Below, piece by piece: positions 1-10,988 of a stretch of 64,000 nucleotides of DNA. Position numbers and translations under genes: made by a program. Source of the DNA: Kitagawia praeruptora (lineage: Eukaryota > Streptophyta > Magnoliopsida > Apiales > Apiaceae); NCBI GenBank assembly GCA_037693485.1, contig CM075352.1, positions 24,548,001-24,612,000 of the forward strand, read 5' to 3'. The notes beneath the pieces are model-generated. The model was not told where the DNA came from, searched no databases, and saw only the letters and a program-made list of their open reading frames with translations. Each line of letters begins with the position of its first letter. Positions within the stretch are counted from its first letter, which is position 1.

Positions 1-62
1 GTAGGTGGTTCTTGTGTGACTGGATCTGCAATAGCTTCTGAACTCCTTTGAAGTTCAGGTTC

Positions 63-1672
63 TTATGGGCTAGATCCTCTCAGAGATGACATAGTAGTCC
101 TTTGTTTCTTCTGTCTATGAAAGACGTTTGCTTCAGCAGTTTTCTTTTCAAGTGGTGAAGGTTTGAGACCTAACTGAGCAGCAATAGCATTTACTTGATC
201 AACAGACATCTCAATAATCCTTCTCTTTGGAGATGCAGATGCTGGAGAATCAGAGATCTCAACAGTCTTCATAGGTGAATTATCAGGAGTAGAGATGTCA
301 GGATTAGCAGTAGCGTCAGGAACTGATGATCCATCCTGATTAATAGATACATCAGGATTGATTTCCATAGCATCAGTAAGATTCAGAAATTCTGTGTGAT
401 CAACAAATTTGCCTTTGTTGATTAATCTTCTTCTTTTCTTCGGCTTTTCAGAGACAGCCACTTCTCTAGTATCAACAACATCAATCTCCTTTTTCTTCAT
501 CAAGACTGATATAGGCATTGTGTCATCATCAGAATCAGAATCAGAAACAGCTCTTTGACCAACTTTCCTCTTCACTCCTGTTTCTTTATTCAAACCAGAT
601 GTTTCAAGAATCCTTTGTTCACCCCCTTGTGACTTCATTTGAGAGTGAGTTGAAGTGGAGAAATCCTTTGATCCTGATTGCCTCTCAGACACATCAGATC
701 TAGCTAATTTCTTTGATTTTACAACTGATGCCTTTTGTGAGACACCAGAGGTAGTTGACTGTTTAGATGAGTGTTTAGGTTGTGTGCTTGTGTCAGGAAT
801 AGGATGTGTAAGGTCCTGTCCCATAGCACCAGTTGCTGGGCCATATTGAATAGGCATTCTCTCTCTTAAAAGAGACCATACTTCATCAGGAATGTATGGA
901 GTTCCATCAAATTTATTTGCCTTATCAAAATTGATTAGACTCTTTATATTGTTTTCTGAGATTTTACATATAGGCAAAATTGTATCATTCTCAAAAACAG
1001 CATGAGGACATAAGTGAGAGAATATTAATTGGAAAAATCTAAGAAAGCAAACATAACCACATTTACCTGCTTTTCTTTCACTTAATGCCTTTAGTATAAA
1101 AGACCCATAATCAAATGAGAGATCATGAATTAGAGAATACCCAATTTTGGCTGAACCTGTGGGTAAAGCATCAAAATTTGACACTTTGTTCAAGAAACAT
1201 CTGCTGATAGTGTCGAAGAAGAAATTCCATTCCTTCTTAAGCTTTGTCCTACAGAGCTCTCCAAACTTCTTTGGCGTTCCATTGTAACCCAAACTTACAA
1301 CATACTCAAGAAGTCTTGAATCAGGAACTTTGAATACTGGCTTACCAATGATTGATGGTAAGTGTAGGGCTTCAGTGACAATCTCAGGAGTCACATAGTA
1401 TGTAACATTATCATACTCAAAGCTCATTTGAGGCTTTTCTGATGTAAGTCCTTTCCCAAAAACACTTGTGTTCCAAACCTGCATTATAGACTTAAAAGAT
1501 ATCTTGGCAGGTTGGGTTAGAGCATAATTGATTGGGCTTGAGGCCAAAAAGTCCTGAATAATGTGGAAATCATTGGCAAGTCCTGATGATCTAGAACTGC
1601 AGTGAAGTTATTTGTGTTAAAAGTAACTCCATTGATTACCACCTTGATGTTCATGAAAGATAAATTCTCCAT
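63..1672 (-). pseudogene. Env-like ORF of the Sirevirus element, one frameshift near the start
   Basis: An open frame of 494 codons covers 1547-63, but its first codon is TTG. A good ATG lies upstream at 1672, followed by about 30 sensible codons in another frame, so a small indel near 1585-1600 seems to separate start and body. The N-terminal half (about 230 residues) looks like a compact globular domain. The C-terminal half is low-complexity, rich in Ser, Lys and Asp, with basic KKRRR-type clusters. I see no convincing signal peptide or membrane anchor. It sits after pol on the same strand, the place of the env-like gene of Sireviruses. Function is unknown; a nuclear or DNA-binding role is as plausible as an envelope role. 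Confidence 0.6.
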
Positions 1673-2097
1673 TGGAATTTCAAACACAAGAATTGTGCTA
1701 ATTTTGAAATTAGGGTTTGAGAGTGCAAAGATAGAGAGACGATGTTTTACTGATGGTTTTGAGAATAATTAATCAATTAGAAAACTAAATTGATATTTGG
1801 ACAATACTTATGATTTCTCAAAAACAGGTGTCAGTAAACCATTCGTTTATACTGGAGTAATGGACCAAATTACGTGAGAGAGTGGTGATGATTGCACGCG
1901 TCATGACTTACATCTGTAACTATATGTAATGAACGAGTGAGACACACGCGCTTGTATTATTCGAGAAATAAGATTGTGATTAAAATAAAACATGGTAATT
2001 TTGTTTTAAATAAAGAAATTTAAAACATCACAATCAAATAATACCTGGTACTTACACCAGAAATATGAATCATTTCATATTCTTGTTCCACCCTTCT

Positions 2098-2106
2098 CTA
2101 TTTAAT
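2098..2106 (+). promoter_or_regulatory. TATA-like box for the small antisense ORF
   Basis: CTATTTAAT lies about 90 bases before the ATG at 2196 on the plus strand, opposite to the retroelement's own transcription. The interval is an A-rich, CT-rich leader like a plant 5' UTR. Inference only; no transcript evidence is available. Confidence 0.35.
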
Positions 2107-2195
2107 CTTAGAGACTTGTCCACTTACTTCCTTAACCCTTCATTCTCTCCTGAAAGAAAAATAAAAAAAACCTTTCACAGCAAGATTTTACAACA

Positions 2196-2453
2196 ATGTC
2201 GAACCTTACAATCAAAGAGAAGAATCTCCATCTCTTAGAGAAAAGAGACATATTTAGCTATACTCGTGAAGAGTTTGATGCTTTCGACTGGGAAAGACAA
2301 CTTGAGACTCTCTGGTTGCAGATGGATGCAGGTCTCGAAGAAATCGAGAAGGAAAAACCTGCAAAAGTGATCGACATCGATGCTGCCCTCCAAGCAACAT
2401 TAGCATGGCTTTCATCTAAGGCATCCTCATCCAACTCCATCAACCATTGTTAA
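2196..2453 (+). CDS. Small 85-aa ORF antisense to the Sirevirus, between pol and env-like ORF
   Basis: ATG in an A-rich context (CAACAATGTCG) opens an 85-residue frame that ends with TAA. The product is acidic and helix-prone, with charged stretches such as KEKNLHLLEKRD and a Trp-containing segment DWERQLETLWLQ. No domain is recognised. The ORF points against the surrounding element, has a TATA-like box about 90 bp upstream, and is followed by AT-rich sequence with AATGTAAT and AATGAAAA that could serve polyadenylation near 2615-2645. Additional antisense ORFs are known in some plant LTR retroelements, so it may be an accessory gene of the element or a captured host exon. Confidence 0.45.
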   Translation: MSNLTIKEKNLHLLEKRDIFSYTREEFDAFDWERQLETLWLQMDAGLEEIEKEKPAKVIDIDAALQATLAWLSSKASSSNSINHC

Positions 2454-2912
2454 TGAATATGTCACCAAAAATAACTTTATCCCTGTCAACTTCCACCCAA
2501 ACAAAGTGGCAAAGATGGGATCTGGGATGGCTACTAACGATGGAGTGGATTGGTCTTTTATTTCCTGTTGAATAGATTAGTAGATAGAGAACAAAAAAGA
2601 TGTAATCTTTGAATGTAATCTCTTTCTTATTATCAATGAAAAATTTAGTTTTTCTATTCTATTCAATGTTTTCCTGATTTATCATGTTATCTGAGAAATA
2701 AATATGATGACTAATTAAAGTGATCACATTATCAGGAGTTCAATAACATTAATCATAGCTTGAATCAGGAAATTGAGATAAAACGAAGACTGTTAGATTC
2801 TGAACATAATACTGATGATCGAATCGTTGCATCAGGATTCGACATTGACCACTGTCAGGATTGACTTTCCATCAGTATTTGCAAGTTGTCAGTATCTGAT
2901 GACTTCTTTCTC
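2454..2912. other. Non-coding segment of the Sirevirus between the small ORF and pol
   Basis: No ORF. It is AT-rich with repeated CAGGATT and CAGTAT words of the kind that recur throughout this element. The first 200 bases may be the 3' end of the antisense gene. Confidence 0.4.
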
Positions 2913-5900
2913 TCAAGTACTGCCATAGTTTACCATTCCAAGTTCATTCACCAACTTTGTAAAAGTAGTCTCAGGTAGTGGCTTGGTGAATATATCAGCT
3001 AACTGTTGATCAGTAGGAACAAAATGAAGTTCAATTGTTCCTTCCAGTACTTGTTCTCTTATGAAGTGATACCTGATACTGATGTGCTTTGTAAGAGAAT
3101 GTTGAACTGGATTTCCTGTCATAGCAATAGCACTTTGGTTATCACAATAAATATGTATTTTTGAAAATGACAAACCATAGTCCATTAGCTGATTTCTCAT
3201 CCACATGATCTGAGCACAACAGCTTCCAGCAGCAATGTACTCAGCTTCTGCAGTTGATGTGGAGATAGACTTTTGCTTTTTACTAAACTAAGAAACTAGT
3301 CTTCCTCCAAGAAACTGACAACTACCTGAAGTACTTTGCCTTTCTATTTTGCATCCTGCAAAATCAGCATCTGAATAACCACATAAACTAAAGTCTGATT
3401 CTCTAGCGTACCAAAGGCCAAGATAGGAAGTGCCCTTAAGATATCTGAAAATCCTTTTCATAGCAATGAGATGTGGTTCCTTGGGATTTGCTTGAAATCT
3501 TGCACATAGACAGGTTGCATACATGATATCTGGTCTGCTAGCAGTTAGATATAAGAGTGAGCCAATCATTCCTCTGTAGTTGGTTACATCTACCTCAGTT
3601 CCTTGATCAGGATCAAGCTTTGTAGCTGTAGCTATAGGAGTTGAAGCTGTAGAGCTGTCTTGCATGTTAAACCTTTTTAGTAAATTCTTTGTGTACTTTG
3701 ACTGATTGATAAAAATCCCATCATCAGTCTGTTTAACTTGCAGACCTAAGAAATAGCTCATTTCTCCCATCATGCTCATTTGATATCTAGACTGCATTAG
3801 CTTTGAAAACTTCTCACACAGCTTAGTGTTAGTTGACCCAAAAATGATATCATCAACATATATTTGAACTAACAGCAAATCCTTACCATGATTCAAATAA
3901 AACAAGGTTTTATCAATTGTACCTCTATTGAATCCACTTTCCAGTAAGAATTGAGCTAGGGTTTCATACCAGGCTCTTGGAGCTTGCTTTAGTCCATAAA
4001 GTGCTTTATCCAGTCTATAGACATGATCTGGATATTTGAGATCAATGAAGCCAGGAGGTTGCTCAACATATACCTCCTCTTCCAGTTCTCCATTGAGAAA
4101 TGCACTTTTTACATCCATCTGGAATACTTTGAACTTCTTGTGGGCTGTATATGCCAGAAAAATTCTGATGGCCTCTAGTCTTGCAACAGGAGCAAAAGTC
4201 TCATCATAATCTATTCCTTCCTGTTGAGAATACCCCTTTGCTACTAGTCTTGCTTTGTTCCTCACAATTGTGCCATCTGAATCAGTCTTGTTTCTGAATA
4301 CCCACTTTGTACCCACAATAGACCTTCCCTTGGGCCTTGGTACAAGTTTCCAGACTTCATTTCTTTCAAACTCATTTAGTTCTTCTTGCATAGCTGTCAC
4401 CCAATCAGCATCCTTAAGTGCATCTTCAACTTTCTTAGGCTCCTCCTTTGACAGAAAGTTATTATATAAGCATTCATTCTGAGTTGCACTTCTTGTCTTA
4501 ACACCTGCTTCAGGATTCCCAATGATTAAATCAGGAGTATGACTTTTAGTCCATTTCCTTGCTGATGGTAAGTCATTTCTTGAACTGGATGCTCCCCCTG
4601 GATTGGTGTTTTCTTCAAAAGAACTAGAATTGCTAGAAGCTCCCCCTGAGATAGTGCTATCTCTTCCTGATATACTGTCAGGATTGTCACTTGAATCTAT
4701 TTCTGATGAGTCTCTACTTGATGTTTGAGTTGTATCAGTACTGGTGATGTCTTGCTCTTGCTCCCCCTCAACATTTGCATTATTTGAGTCATCATCAGTA
4801 ACAGGTGTTCGATCAGGAATTGATCGATCGTCAGGATCTGACGGAGTATCAGTATCTGACATGACTTCATCAGAATTCTTGGTAGCTTCATTTGCAAAAA
4901 TCAAACTATCATGAGAGTCTTCTTTTATTCCTGTTATCTTTCTATCATCAAAAGATACATTAATAGACTCCATGACTGTCTTTGTTCTTAGATTGTAGAC
5001 TTTAAAGGCTCTTGTTGTTGGATAGCCAATAAAGATGGCCTCATCAGCTTTTGTCTCAAATTTTCCTAGCTGTTCAGGATGAGGTCTTAGAACAAAGCAC
5101 TTGCAGCCAAACACATGTAAATGCTTCAAACTTGGCTTCTTTTCCTTAATCATCTGATAAGGAGTTACACCATGTCTGTTGATTAGAGTTATGTTCTGAG
5201 TGTAACATGCTGTGTTGACTGCTTCTGCCCAGAAATATGTAGGTAGTTTAGCTTCTTCCAACATAGTTCTGCCAGTTTCAATAAGAGTCCTGTTCTTTCT
5301 TTCAACTACTCCATTTTGCTGAGGTGTGCCAGGAGCAGAGAATTGTTAAACTATTCCTTTGTATTTGCAGAACTCTTCCATTGCTGAATTCTTGAATTCA
5401 GTCCCATTATCACTTCTCAGAATCTTGACTTTGTACTTTTTACCAGTTTCAATAAGTCTCACATGGTCCAGCAGTATTTCAGCAGTTTCATATTTTCTAT
5501 GCAGAAAATAAACCCAGGTAAATCTAGTATATTCATCAACAATGACTAGAGTATGCCTTTTCTTACTGATGGACATAATATTCACTGGTCCAAACAAGTC
5601 AAGGTGAAGCATGTGATATGGTTCATCAATTGAGGATTCAGATTTACTCTTGAATGATGTCCTTCTCTGTTTAGCCTTCTGACAAGCATCACAGAGTCCA
5701 TCAGGAGTATATAGAGCCTTTGCTAATCCTCTTACCAAGTCTTTCTTAACCAACTCATTTATATTATTGAAGTTGAGATGAGAAAGCTTCTTATGCCAAT
5801 TCCAACTCATGTAGTTGGATTTTCAGTATTGGTGTGAATGTTGGCTTCATAAATGTTACCATGTCTTTGACCAGTTAATGCAACCTTTCCTGAAGATTTG

Positions 5901-6190
5901 CTGATAACTTCAAAATGAGTATCATTGAAATTGACACGATAACCTCTGTCTGTGATTTGACTGACACTTAACAGATTGTGCTTGAGTCCTTTCACCAGAG
6001 CTACTTTTTCAATGATGATATTTCCAATTACAATACTGCCATATGCCAAAGTTTGTCCAATGTTGCCATCTCCATAAGACACAGTTGGGCCATCCTTCTC
6101 CTTAAATTCTGATAGCAAGGTTTTGTCTCCAGTCATGTGCACAGAGCATCCACTATCCATGACTAACACATTTTTCTTTTTACCCTGCAA
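2913..6190 (-). pseudogene. Decayed copia pol: protease, integrase, reverse transcriptase, RNase H
   Basis: Reading from 6190 down: an aspartic protease with MDSGCSVHMTG (6190-5807); a GAG-pre-integrase zinc region and integrase core with HLDLFGP and RSDNGTEF (5810-5346); then, after an in-frame TAA at 5346, the catalytic-Glu segment (NGVVERKN) and reverse transcriptase with the YVDD motif near 3845-3860 (down to 3288); a TAG at 3288; and the end of RNase H (3206-2913, with a CDNQSAI motif). Between RT and integrase lies a Ser/Asp-rich linker of about 150 residues. There is a frame change at 5807-5810. The lesions imply loss of function, though the domains are well preserved, so decay is recent. 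Confidence 0.85.
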
Positions 6191-6207
6191 TCAGAATCAC
6201 AAAGAAC

Positions 6208-8523
6208 TCAGTTAGAATTTTTAAGAACCCACACTTGTTGGGTTCTCTTTTCACGCAACTTAACATTTTTAGCAGCAGAAGATTTTCTTGTAAAGACACC
6301 TTCATCAGGATTAAGTCCATCAGAATTAATCTTTTTCTTAACAGATGCATGATTAGTATTCAAGTTCTTTGTTTTTCCAAAATTTGTACTTTTATTGAGC
6401 TTAGGCAAAGGCTCATAATAATTATAGTACAAATTATGGTATTCTTCACATGTGTAAATAGAATGCCATTTACTGCCACAATGGAAACAAGGATTCTGTG
6501 GTTTATAAAATACTTATTTATTCCTAATGTCAGACTTAGGAACTACAGTTGGCTTCTTTTTACTCCTCCTGTAATCAATAACAAGATGATTAGAGTTACC
6601 ACAGTTAAAGCATACTTTTCTTGGTGAATTTGGAATATACTTATAATTATTCTCCTTGTTTATTCCAACTTTACCATTCCTGTTCCTTTTGACAGTTGGA
6701 ATTCTCTTCCTATCTGTTACATCACAGATTCTATCCCTTAATTGTTTCTTGGACAAATGACCTACATTTTTGTTTTTGACAGTTCTAGACTCAGAATGTT
6801 GTGTAGAAGTAGATCCCTTTTCTGAAGTAGATTTGGGAATTTCTGGATACACATAATTAACAGGTTTGAATTTGGTTTTAGTACTGTCTGTAACATATCT
6901 GTAGGTTTTTGGATTTGTTGAGTCATCTACTATAACTCTTCCTGGATTAGATGAAACAACTTTTTCTTTGTCCTTTTTCTCATTCTCTGGCTTATAATCT
7001 AGACACTCTTTCCAGTTTTTATCAGTAATAATTTCATGAGTTTTTGTACCAGAATGTGTCCAGGTTCTGAGTTTTTCATTTGCCTCTTTAAGTTGCATTT
7101 CAAGTTCATTACATTTAAACTCTGTTTCAAGTTTCATGTGTTTAGCATTATCACATTCTGCTTGAACTTCCTGCAAGAAAATTAACTCAGCTTCTAAATG
7201 ATCATTTCTCTTAACAACCTTTGCCATTTCAGATTTTATTCTAGTATTATCAAGAGATTGACTCCTAAAACTAATATGCAGAGATTTTAAAAAAGATCTT
7301 AGCTCAGAGACATTATTAGTATCAAAATCAAACAAAACTTCAGATACCTTATTTTCACCAGCAGAAGTCTCATCAGTTTTAGCCATCAAAGCATAATTCA
7401 CTTTCTCTTCTTCAGAGTCAGATGATGAGTCCATCCAATCCTTGCTTGAAGAAATGAGAGCTTTGGTTTTGGTCTTCTTGCACTCAGTTGCAAAATGACC
7501 CATTCCATCACAGTTATAGCATCTGATTTTTGACTTGTCAAATTTGCTGCTTTTACCTTCTTTCTTCTTGTACCTGTCTTTGTCAACATTGAAGGTTTTC
7601 TTCTGAAATTTCCCTTGCTTCCTAGCCTTTCTGAACTTCATCTTTTTGAAGCCCTTGACTATCATAGCAACCATTTCCATCATATCAGAATCAGTAGAGT
7701 CATCATCAGTATCAGGATCAGACTCAGTATCAGGATCTGATGATGAGTCATCAGGAATTGACTCTTCCACTCTACTCTTTCTGTTAGAAACCTCCTCAGC
7801 TTTTCCCTTTGATTTTGATTCAACATTCAAAGCAACAGATTTTGCTTTGACATTTTTCTTGTTCTTCCTCTGTTGAACCTCAAGATCATGGGTTCTTAGC
7901 ATCCCATAGACTTCATCAAGAGACAGCATCTTCAAATCATATTGATGCCTTATGATTGAAGCTTGAGTATCCCACTCCTCAGTTAGAGCTCTGAGAAATT
8001 TGGTATTTGAGTCCTTTGGATCATACTCTTTGCCAACTAGTGATAGATTGTTCAGTAAAGTCCAGAATCTATCATACATATCAGTAAGGCTTTCATCAGA
8101 TTTAGCATCGAACTGCTCATACTCCTGAATCAACAGAGCCCTTCTGTTTCTTTTGATAGATTCAGTACCTTGGCATTGAGTTTCCAAAGTATCCCAAATT
8201 TCCTTTGCAGTCTTGCATGCTATTACCCTGCTAGACATGACATTATCAAGACTGTTATGCAAAATACTTTTTACCTTTGCATCTTTGAGTACTTGAGCCT
8301 TTTCCTCTGTCGTCCACTCACTCTTTGCCTTAATGACATAGTGTTCAGCAACAGTCTCTGTTCTTGCAACTAGTCTTGTTGGAAGAAATGGTCCATCATT
8401 AATCCTATCAAGATAGTCAGGATCAGTTGCTTCCAGATACATCATCATTTTCACTTTCCATGTTGGATACTCAGTTTTCTTGAGAATTGGAATTTTGATG
8501 CTTTCATACTTGCTTGTCGACAT
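6208..8523 (-). pseudogene. Sirevirus gag (nucleocapsid polyprotein), interrupted by one TAA
   Basis: The ATG at 8523 opens 669 codons. The N-terminal 230 residues match the gag/UBN2-type capsid of plant copia elements (WKVKMMMYLEATDP, then ETQCQGTESIKRNRRALLIQEYEQF). An Asp/Ser-rich segment follows, then a CCHC knuckle CYNCDGMGHFATEC, a coiled-coil stretch, and a second knuckle CFNCGNSNHLVIDY whose last Cys is replaced by Tyr. TAA at 6514 ends the ORF, yet the same frame continues to 6208 and contains a third knuckle, CFHCGSKWHSIYTC. The TAA is one C-to-T step from CAA. The PBS lies 38 bp upstream of the ATG. Confidence 0.8.
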
Positions 8524-8560
8524 CTTAAGATCGTTTCTGATTAATATTAATCAGTTTTGT

Positions 8561-8570
8561 TCTGATACCA
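8561..8570 (-). other. Primer-binding site (initiator tRNA-Met type)
   Basis: The minus strand reads TGGTATCAGA two bases after the LTR terminus. This is the usual plant Ty1/copia PBS and sets the 5' LTR boundary at 8573. Confidence 0.85.
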
Positions 8571-8572
8571 AT

Positions 8573-9045
8573 TGTTGCCCAGTAAATAATAATTGTAGAA
8601 GGGGGGTTGAATACAATTGTATAAGATTTTCGACTTAAACAAATAACACAAGTATGAATCAATAACAGCTTTATTAATTCTGATATTAAGAAATTCTTAT
8701 GTTCTTAAGAGCTGCTAGGTTACAAGATAAATCGTGTAAGCGATTACTATAATGTAAAACCTAAACTGTGTTTATATAGAGTACACAGTTACACTATCAA
8801 TCACAAGATATTCTAAATCAATTACATATATCTCTGAATGCATATCTTGTATGATAGCTGCATTCCTACATTCTAGGAACCGACATATCAATCTTCCTTG
8901 ATCTCTGGTCTGATGAGAATCTTCACAAAATACTGACCAGCTTCTAATCCTGATGATAGTCCAATACTGACGTTGTATTACTGATGACGTCAGCATCAGT
9001 ATCTGATCAGTAATGCCCAGATCCTGATCATCACTTGAATCAATA
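8573..9045 (-). repeat. 5' LTR of the Sirevirus element
   Basis: The end next to the PBS reads ...GGGCAACA on the minus strand (8573-8580). A TATA box (TCTATATAAA, 8771-8780) divides U3 (higher coordinates) from R/U5. Close to the inner end is a polypyrimidine block, CCCCCCTTCTACAAT on the minus strand, also found in the LTR ending at 10988. The outer end is uncertain; about 9040-9045 is a guess because no partner LTR or target duplication is visible. Confidence 0.65.
8771..8780 (-). promoter_or_regulatory. TATA box of the Sirevirus LTR promoter
   Basis: TCTATATAAA on the minus strand lies about 250 bp upstream of the gag ATG. It would drive the full-length element RNA. Confidence 0.5.
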
Positions 9046-9095
9046 TCTAATAGTTTATAATAGTCTACTCATGGATCAAGTAAACCCGGATTAAA

Positions 9096-9945
9096 TGTTG
9101 AAGAGGATGACTAAATACATGCCTCGAGTTTAATCTATAATATTTGGTTTAAGGGATTATATTACATGGAAACATTAATCACGGAAGGTTTAATTGGATC
9201 ACCAATTATTATTATTACTTGGGTAGCAATGATGTATTACTAGATGCCACTCATTGTTTATAATTTTATTATCGGATATTAAAATTATTGCCAACGTAAT
9301 AATAACCTAAAGGGTTACACAATAAGAACGTTTTATAAGGAGTTTTAATTTAAATATCATATTTAAATTAAATAATTAAAAATTCGAAATTGATTATGGA
9401 ATCAGATTTCATTTTTTAATTAAATGATTATAAATTCGAAATTGGTTAATTAATTAATTGAGTTGGACTTAGTTAATTAAATTGTATTTCGAATTTAATT
9501 CATTAAAAACCCAAATCAGAATGGTTTAGTTGAAGCCCAAGCTGATTAGGGTTAGGCCCAATCTCTTTGCCCTAGATATACATAATGATGTGTTGTTTTA
9601 GGCTGAGGTTATCATAATTCGTTTTGAGAAAAGCCCTAGCTGCTCTAATATCAAAGAGAGGCTAGAGAGAGAGAAGGCAGTTTTAATTTGGCTAGTACCT
9701 GCTCCTTAGATCGTTGGACAATCGAACATTCGTGTGGACGATTTAGAGACACAGATCTTGACGCAAAGGCTGTGTGGTGATTACAAGCTAGGATCTCCGT
9801 TGAGTTCGTGAAAGTAAAGCTTTTAAGGGTATGATTCTGTTACACCATAATCTGTTTAATATTATACATGGATCCTGCGTTTGGGTTCCGAAATTTTTGT
9901 TATATTTACGTTTTTCCGCTGTGTTTTATGCCTCGGAACCCAACA
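9096..9945 (+). repeat. Probable solo copia LTR (about 850 bp)
   Basis: The segment ends with CCTCGGAACCCAACA, a typical terminus of plant copia LTRs. Upstream are a GGATCCTGCGTTTGGGTTC block, a leader with AGAG repeats and AGCCCTAG, and an AT-rich U3. No PBS follows it, so it is either a solo LTR or a truncated copy. The start at TGTTGAAGAGG (9096) is chosen only because it begins TGTTG and mirrors CAACA. The flanking pentamers (TTAAA and AGAAC) do not match, so the limits may be wrong. Confidence 0.5.
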
Positions 9946-10177
9946 AGAACCACATCATCAAGTCAAAAATGAAGAAAAATCAGTGAAGTTAGTCTCTCAT
10001 GAACCAGACAGTACATTGAGCGTCAACAAAAAATTCAGTGGAAGTTCTTTATTAATTATAGTGGTTTTTAAAAATGATTTTATATTAATTTTCTTTTAAT
10101 TTATAATATCATTTAATTGATTTAATTAATAAATTAATTCTATCAGACTTAATTTATTTATTAAATTAATTATCATA
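9946..10177. other. Unassigned sequence between two LTRs
   Basis: A short open frame covers 9881-10099 but begins inside the preceding LTR and has no recognisable domain. The rest is AT-rich. It may be leftover internal sequence of one of the flanking retroelements. Confidence 0.25.
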
Positions 10178-10988
10178 TGAAAGTATTAATCATAATGTAA
10201 AACTAGTCATGATAGTTCACGTGTAAAACAAGTCATGATAGTTCAAGTGTAAAACTAGTCATGATAGTTCAAATGTAAACTAAGTCATGATAGTTTAAAT
10301 TGGTAAGTCATGACAGACTAGTCATGATAGTGTAAACTTAGTCATGACTAGCTGTTATGACTCACTAGTCATAATAATATATTCTTAGTCATGATAGTGT
10401 GTTTACTTAGTCATAACAATGTACTTCTTAAGTCATAACAAGCTGTTATGACTTACTAGTCATGATGAGACAAGTCAACCAAAATTTAGACAGAAGGTTT
10501 TGATACGTTGGCTATAAAAGGAATTGAAGGCAGCCAGACTTACAGAGACATACACGAACGGATATTAAAGACAGAAGAACAAAAAGACTCTCATCTCTCT
10601 CATCTTTAATACACAACTCTCCAATCTTTAATTTACACAGTAAATTCAGTTCAAGCCCCTTGTAATATTCTATCCGCCGGAACTTGTTTATTTATCACTC
10701 TTGTACTACTAGCGAATTAATTTTCCTAGTTCTTATCTTGATTTATATTAACTAAATTAGAAAAGTTCATGTCGAATTTTCTAATTAGTTTTTACTAACT
10801 TGATAATACTCTGTACTGATTTTGTAACAACCCTCAAGTTTAATATATTGTTATATTTAACTTGAAATTTGTTTCGATTAATTCCACAAGAATTTGTCTA
10901 ACTAAATTTTATTCTATCGGACAAATTTCGATAAAAAGGTATAGATTGTATTCAACACCCCCCTTCTACAATCTTACAGGACCTAACA
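10178..10988 (+). repeat. Sirevirus-like LTR in plus orientation, no internal region attached
   Basis: The sequence ends TACAGGACCTAACA at 10988, preceded by CAACACCCCCCTTCTACAAT, the same block that ends the LTR of the element at 1-9 kb but on the other strand. A TATA box (GGCTATAAAAGG near 10510) is followed by an A/C-rich leader. A cluster of GTCATGA-type repeats occupies the U3. No PBS follows the end, so this is a solo LTR or a 3' LTR. The start at TGAAAGTATT is a guess. Confidence 0.5.
10196..10470 (+). repeat. Array of GTCATGA/GTCATAA motifs in the LTR U3
   Basis: About a dozen copies of AGTCATGATAG or AGTCATAA occur with spacings of about 15-35 bp just upstream of a TATA box, often preceded by ACT. 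Such arrays in LTR U3 regions often act as enhancers; that role here is inferred. Confidence 0.6.

Larger units (their letters stand above)
1..9045 (-). mobile_element. Sirevirus-type Ty1/copia LTR retrotransposon, truncated by window edge
   Basis: The minus strand reads LTR, primer-binding site, gag, protease, integrase, reverse transcriptase, RNase H, then an env-like ORF, with the 3' LTR beyond base 1. This PR-INT-RT-RH order is that of Ty1/copia. A large gag with CCHC knuckles, a downstream env-like ORF and a PBS matching initiator tRNA-Met (TGGTATCAGA on the minus strand) point to the plant Sirevirus (SIRE) group. Several stops and frameshifts break pol, so it is probably not autonomous now. 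The outer LTR limit near 9045 is an estimate because the second LTR, needed for comparison, is outside the window. Confidence 0.85.

Noticed and set aside
4255..4482. Plus-strand frames within pol of the Sirevirus
   Set aside because: Shadows of the conserved RT on the other strand.
9881..10099. 72-codon plus-strand frame
   Set aside because: It starts inside an LTR terminus and has no homologue I recognise.
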